From: Anaerolinea sp.
Lineage (GTDB): Bacteria; Chloroflexota; Anaerolineae; Anaerolineales; Anaerolineaceae
Assembly: GCA_020216845.1 (NCBI GenBank)
Contig: JAIWNK010000113.1
Span: 1 to 10,000, forward strand
Length of the DNA: 10,000 nt
Reading direction: 5' to 3'
The position numbers and the translations under genes were made by a program. How positions within the stretch are numbered: the first letter of the stretch is position 1; every line of letters starts with the position of its first letter. A model generated the notes under the pieces. The model was not told the origin of the DNA. It did not search any database and worked only from the letters and a program-made list of their open reading frames with translations. Positions 6,803-10,000 of this stretch are shown one piece after another.

Positions 6803-7717
6803 TTAATCACGCTGCCGAAAAATGCGGAAATTGACCGCTGAAAAAGTCATCATCATGATCGCAACAATCACAGACATGGCTGCTGCGCTGCCCTGAAAAG
6901 GCCGCACAAAGCCTTCTGTGAAAATGCGCAGCATCACCGGTTCGGTTGCACCGCCACCGGTTGGCTGTGCTGGTGCACCCCGCGTCATCATCATCGGCTG
7001 CCCCAGCAAGTTAAAGGACGCAATGATGGTTGTGATGATGATAAAGACCATGACCGGACGCAGCAACGGGATCGTAACACGGGTGAAAGTCTGCCAGGCA
7101 TTGGCGCCATCAATTTGTGCGGCCTCGTGCAACTCAGCTGGAATATCCTGAAGCGCAGCAAGAAAAATGACCATATTCGAGCCCATCGTCCACCAAACCG
7201 TTGCAACAACAATCGAAATCATCGCATAGGGCATGGTCGAAAGCCAGCGCGGTGTGTCTAGCCCCAACAACTTGAGGTAATAGTTCAGCAAGCCACCCTG
7301 GCTCTGAAAAATCCACCACCAGATGAGCGAAATCACTGCGCAGGATAGCACCCAAGGAGCAAAATAAATTGTGCGGAAGAAATTCATGCCCCGCAATTTG
7401 GAATTCAGCAACACCGCCAGGCACAAAGGAATGACCACCAGAAAAGGCACACTATAGATGACAAACGTCAAGGTCACCCGCACCGAATTCCAAAACTCAA
7501 CGAACTTCACGCTCCCCGCGCGAAACAAATCGGTATAGTTTTGAAGACCGACGAACGTAGTTGCTTCAGGGCGCAAATAGTCATATTGAAAAAAGCTGAT
7601 GTAGAGGCCGTTGAAGAACGGATAGCCAATGAAGACAGCAAAGAAGATGAGATGCGGCAAAATGAAAAGATAGGGAACGGGGGAAATTTTGCGTAAATTG
7701 AGCCGCGAAACAGACAT
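6803..7717 (-). CDS. Carbohydrate ABC transporter permease (MalF/UgpA-like)
   Basis: This 304-residue inner-membrane protein has about six hydrophobic segments: the first at residues 14-32, then 82-104, 114-137, 164-189, 221-239 and near 277-295. The EAA loop at 198-218 reads E-A-A-Q-I-D-G-A-N-A-W and ends I-P-L-L-R-P, as in MalF/LacF/UgpA-type subunits of carbohydrate importers. Between the last two segments is an A-P-A-Q-P-T-G-G-G loop (about 249-257). It follows the binding-protein gene after a 74-bp gap containing a strong hairpin, and precedes the second permease by 11 bp. The start ATG 7717 has only a weak purine-rich stretch (AGGCAGG) upstream. No ATP-binding subunit is encoded nearby, so a shared MsmX/UgpC-type ATPase encoded elsewhere is presumed. 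Confidence 0.95.
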   Translation of the reverse strand: MSVSRLNLRKISPVPYLFILPHLIFFAVFIGYPFFNGLYISFFQYDYLRPEATTFVGLQNYTDLFRAGSVKFVEFWNSVRVTLTFVIYSVPFLVVIPLCLAVLLNSKLRGMNFFRTIYFAPWVLSCAVISLIWWWIFQSQGGLLNYYLKLLGLDTPRWLSTMPYAMISIVVATVWWTMGSNMVIFLAALQDIPAELHEAAQIDGANAWQTFTRVTIPLLRPVMVFIIITTIIASFNLLGQPMMMTRGAPAQPTGGGATEPVMLRIFTEGFVRPFQGSAAAMSVIVAIMMMTFSAVNFRIFRQRD

Positions 7718-7737
7718 GGGAAGCCTGCCTTTCGAAA

Positions 7738-7775
7738 GTCCAGACCCCAGGTCGGAGGAGCCCCGGGGTCTGGAC
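7738..7775 (-). terminator. Strong intercistronic hairpin between binding-protein and permease genes
   Basis: Perfect 11-bp inverted repeat: GTCCAGACCCC at 7738-7748 and GGGGTCTGGAC at 7765-7775, with a 16-nt loop, followed on the minus strand by only TTT. It starts 16 bp after the binding-protein stop codon. By analogy with the malE-malF gap, such structures act as partial terminators or block 3' exonucleases, keeping binding-protein mRNA more abundant than permease mRNA. A short U-run makes complete termination unlikely. Confidence 0.75.
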
Positions 7776-7791
7776 GGGAAAATGTGCGGGG

Positions 7792-9135
7792 TTACGGCTG
7801 CTTGGGAGCGCTGCCGTAGGTAGCCCTGTTCTGCGCCAAAATTTCATTGGCGCGCCGAGCGGCATCATCCAGGGCGGCTTTAATATCCGGCGCCGTGCCG
7901 TTCATCACTGCACCAACGGCCTCACCCAACGGGCCATAAGCATCGGTAATGCCCGGCACAGATGGCGGGAAGAAGGCATATTCGACCGAAGATGCAATCG
8001 TTGCCTGTGGTTCAATGGCTTTGAATTCAGCACTGGCACGCACCGAGTTGGAGGCAGGAATCTGACCTGCTTTGGCCCAGGTGACCGAATTCTCAACCAT
8101 GTACTTGATGAAGATTGCAGCAGCACGATCCTTGCAGGGGTCAACCTTCTTATGCACCGGCAGGGTAAATTGGTGCGAACCAGCCCAAACCGCCATCTGC
8201 GGGCCAATTTGCGGCACAGCGGCGGCGCGGCCATCAAACTCAACACCAGAGCCAGTTACATTGGTCGTCTGCCAAATGCCGTTCCAAACCATGCCAACGG
8301 TACCGGTCTTGAAGGCGTTTAGCTCCGCGTCCACTTCCAGGTTGGGCTCAGAATATTTGCTCTGAACATCTTTCATCCACTGCAAAGCCTTGATCCCGGC
8401 TTCGCTGTTCCAGGTCGCTTCGGTGCCATCGGCATTGAATTCGCTGCCGCCAAACTGATGCAACATCTGCTGGAAGATTTGCTGCACAGGGAAGCCACCC
8501 GTAATATCAAACCCTTTGTTATCACCCGAGGTAATCGCTGCGGCAATTGCTTCGAATTCTTCCGCGGTCTTGGGCGGAGCATCAAAGCCAGCTGCCTTGA
8601 GCAAATCCGCATTGTAGAAAGCGGTCATTGGGTGAATATCAAGCGGGATGCTGTAGCGTCGCCCGGCGACTTCGCCAGCATTCCACACCCCGGCCGGATA
8701 ATCACTGCCAGAAATGCCCATCTCTGCAACCAAATCATCCATCGGGCGAAGCATGTTGCGAAAAGCATGTGTAGCAACCTGATCGGCGTGGAGAATCGCC
8801 ACATCGGGCAACGTGTCGGCAGCAGCAGCCGTAGCAAGCTGCGTGTAATATTCTCCCTGACTGGTCATCGTAACTTTAATGTCAGGGTGACTGGCATTGA
8901 AGGCCTCAACCATTTCGCCCATGAACGGGCCATCGGGCCCCGTGAACGGATTCCAGTATTGCAATTCAACCACACCGCAGGCCTGCGTATCTTGCGGTTT
9001 TTGTGCCTCCGCGGTTGGCTGAGCAACAGCCGCCGTTTCAACAACCGGCGCTTGCGTATTGGCAGTTCCACAAGCTGAGAGCAGCATACTCAAAATCAGC
9101 AGCATAGGGAAGGCATAACGAGCAAAGGTTTTCAT
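7792..9135 (-). CDS. Sugar ABC transporter substrate-binding lipoprotein
   Basis: This 447-residue protein is a family-1 extracellular solute-binding protein. It has a lipoprotein signal (hydrophobic residues 9-20, lipobox L-S-A-C, Cys22), a Pro/Ala/Thr/Gln-rich linker (about 23-52), then a two-lobed binding fold from about residue 55. Typical family patches are V-E-L-Q-Y-W-N (56-62), the D-V-A-I-L-H-A-D region (111-118), the hinge stretch Y-S-I-P-L-D-I-H-P (161-169) and T-A-F-Y-N-A-D-L-L-K-A-A-G-F (171-184). Besides the lipobox the only cysteines are Cys53 and Cys334, a possible disulfide. I chose ATG 9135 because AGGAGA lies 6 nt upstream and the lipoprotein signal begins there; an upstream in-frame start at 9189 adds 18 residues without a signal-like sequence. 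It captures the oligosaccharide for the two downstream permeases. The ligand is unknown. Confidence 0.95.
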   Translation of the reverse strand: MKTFARYAFPMLLILSMLLSACGTANTQAPVVETAAVAQPTAEAQKPQDTQACGVVELQYWNPFTGPDGPFMGEMVEAFNASHPDIKVTMTSQGEYYTQLATAAAADTLPDVAILHADQVATHAFRNMLRPMDDLVAEMGISGSDYPAGVWNAGEVAGRRYSIPLDIHPMTAFYNADLLKAAGFDAPPKTAEEFEAIAAAITSGDNKGFDITGGFPVQQIFQQMLHQFGGSEFNADGTEATWNSEAGIKALQWMKDVQSKYSEPNLEVDAELNAFKTGTVGMVWNGIWQTTNVTGSGVEFDGRAAAVPQIGPQMAVWAGSHQFTLPVHKKVDPCKDRAAAIFIKYMVENSVTWAKAGQIPASNSVRASAEFKAIEPQATIASSVEYAFFPPSVPGITDAYGPLGEAVGAVMNGTAPDIKAALDDAARRANEILAQNRATYGSAPKQP

Positions 9136-9178
9136 GGTTCTTCTCCTGTTTGAAAATTGAATAGACAAACACGCCCTT

Positions 9179-9198
9179 CCCTCACGCAAACGCGAGGG
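9179..9198 (-). promoter_or_regulatory. Leader hairpin upstream of the binding-protein gene
   Basis: On the minus strand CCCTCGCG and CGTGAGGG pair into an 8-bp stem (one G-U wobble) around a TTTG loop, 43 bp before the ATG. A smaller inverted repeat, TAGC/GCTA around five A or T bases, adjoins it at 9201-9213. No T-run follows, so it may stabilise the message or modulate translation. I could not identify a convincing minus-strand promoter for the operon in this gap. Confidence 0.5.
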
Positions 9199-9234
9199 AT
9201 TAGCAAAAAGCTACTTCGTTTCATTTGAGACGTA

Positions 9235-9323
9235 TGGTATACTGTAGTTGAGTGGAACAACCTCCTCTCACAGGTGCAGCGCGCAGGTCTGCCAGGACGT
9301 AAGGCGCGTTGCACCTGATTTTT
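9235..9323 (+). ncRNA. Candidate plus-strand small RNA unit
   Basis: An extended -10 box, TG-G-TATACT (9235-9243), would start a transcript near 9250; the -35 region (TTCGTT at 9215-9220) is poor. The transcript would meet a 14-bp hairpin (9271-9284 with 9304-9317) followed by AUUUUU, like an intrinsic terminator, giving about 74 nt. Both imperfect pairs in the fold are G-U wobbles in plus-strand RNA but C-A mismatches in minus-strand RNA. The 5' part holds CCUCCU (9261-9266), which could pair with Shine-Dalgarno sequences. No coding potential is seen. It is an inference from structure; the hairpin may simply be a dispersed palindrome. Confidence 0.3.
9271..9317. repeat. 47-bp palindromic element with 14-bp arms
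   Basis: Arms CAGGTGCAGCGCGC (9271-9284) and GCGCGTTGCACCTG (9304-9317) pair over 14 positions with one wobble, around a 19-nt loop that contains a second small stem (GTCT 9287-9290 with GGAC 9295-9298). It lies 4 bp after the regulator's stop codon. On the plus strand it is followed by ATTTTT, on the minus strand by no T-run. It could be a terminator, or a copy of a short dispersed palindrome of the REP/MITE kind. Confidence 0.75.
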
Positions 9324-10000
9324 AAGACTTTTGGGTTTGTTTGTAGCGTTGGCGCAAGATAATATCCTGGGGATAATTGCCAAACTTGCTGCCAAACAAA
9401 TTCAGGCCGCCAATATTGCGGGCATCTTCTTTAATGCCAATTTGAACGAGAATCGAATCGCCTGGTTTCAGCGCCAAATCCTTAAGCGAAACCTGCGAAA
9501 CCTGCACACCATCCACAAAACTGCCATTCTGAGTCACCTTCCAAACTTTGAGCAAACCATATTGCGTGTTTTGACTATCCCACCAGCTGGGGGTCAACAC
9601 CCCACGTTCACCGCCAAAATCTGCCGGGCTCGTCCAGGTGCCGATTTCTACTCCGTCAATCCACACCGTAATATCCGAAGGCCAGTCTGCGTGATGCAAT
9701 GGCGCCTCAGAGCAAACCTCAAAGCTAACCTCAATAGCATCCAACGTCACCCCAACAGGCAACCGATTGGGAAAACGGTATTGGACGAAGCCACGCCGAA
9801 ACCAAATCAGCTGCGCATAGATGTGCTCCGGCTCATAAAAAGCCGTTGGATCATCCAAATGGCCAATGATGCCCATCTCACCCGCCAGGCCGCAAGTAGG
9901 CAAAACATTGACATTGACATACGCCCCAACCGGCATACAAACTTCAACGATCTTATCATCTTGCTCATGTTCACCCGGCAACTGCACCACAATCCGATCA
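9322..10000 (-). CDS. ArsR-like transcriptional regulator with beta-rich sensor domain (N-terminus outside window)
   Basis: The 225 visible residues are the C-terminal part of a protein that I recognise from regulators annotated as ArsR family next to sugar transport genes in Firmicutes and Chloroflexota; the winged-helix DNA-binding part would lie upstream of base 10000. What is seen is a beta-rich domain with conserved-looking patches P-T-C-G-L, G-I-I-G-H-L-D-D-P, A-Q-L-I-W-F, V-Q-Y-R-F-P-N, D-W-P-S-D-I-T-V-W-I-D-G-V-E-I-G-T-W-T-S-P-x-D-F-G-G, and a C-terminal G-G-L-N-L-F-G. The W-I-D-G-V-E-I-G-T-W stretch looks like a carbohydrate-binding jelly roll. It probably senses the transported sugar and controls the operon that begins 186 bp downstream. 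The frame is open through the window edge; the GTG at 9990 is internal. Assignment rests on recollection of the family, since the DNA-binding half is not visible. Confidence 0.7.
   Translation of the reverse strand, partial: DRIVVQLPGEHEQDDKIVEVCMPVGAYVNVNVLPTCGLAGEMGIIGHLDDPTAFYEPEHIYAQLIWFRRGFVQYRFPNRLPVGVTLDAIEVSFEVCSEAPLHHADWPSDITVWIDGVEIGTWTSPADFGGERGVLTPSWWDSQNTQYGLLKVWKVTQNGSFVDGVQVSQVSLKDLALKPGDSILVQIGIKEDARNIGGLNLFGSKFGNYPQDIILRQRYKQTQKS

Noticed and set aside
9233..9242. Minus-strand -10 box TATACC as promoter of the transport operon
   Set aside because: It is a four-of-six match without a fitting -35 element at 16-18 bp; the same bases read better as an extended -10 on the plus strand. 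The operon promoter remains unidentified.

Overview
The window looks like a bacterial carbohydrate-uptake and glycan-processing locus, read entirely from the minus strand, so the gene order below runs from high to low coordinates. Base composition looks moderate. The Thr/Pro/Ala-rich linkers after the lipobox of the secreted proteins, the PQQ-type sugar dehydrogenase lipoprotein, and the pairing of an ArsR-like regulator with sugar ABC transporter genes suggest a Chloroflexota (Anaerolineae-like) organism. That placement is inference from style, not from a marker gene; a Firmicute-like donor cannot be excluded.

Layout: (i) 10000-9322 is the C-terminal part of a regulator of the ArsR-like family whose sensor half is a beta-rich sugar-binding-like domain; its N-terminus lies outside the window. 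(ii) 9321-9136 is a structured intergenic region with a 14-bp-stem hairpin, a possible plus-strand small RNA unit and a leader hairpin. (iii) 9135-1183 is a tightly packed operon: sugar-binding lipoprotein, two inner-membrane permeases, an exported GH43 lipoprotein, a cytoplasmic GH2 enzyme and a cytoplasmic GH43 enzyme. Two junctions are 4-bp ATGA overlaps, and an 11-bp-stem hairpin separates the binding-protein gene from the permeases. No ATPase gene is present. (iv) A recognisable sigma70-type promoter at 1104-1133 starts a second unit: a small DUF1232-like protein and a PQQ-dependent sugar dehydrogenase lipoprotein cut by the window start.

How it may work: the surface-anchored GH43 trims an arabinose- or xylose-containing glycan outside the cell, the ABC transporter imports the oligosaccharide with an ATPase encoded elsewhere, and the cytoplasmic GH2 and GH43 enzymes finish the breakdown. 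The regulator probably senses a sugar and controls the operon. The exact substrate cannot be read from the sequence. There is no sign of CRISPR arrays, tRNA, rRNA, transposases or phage genes.
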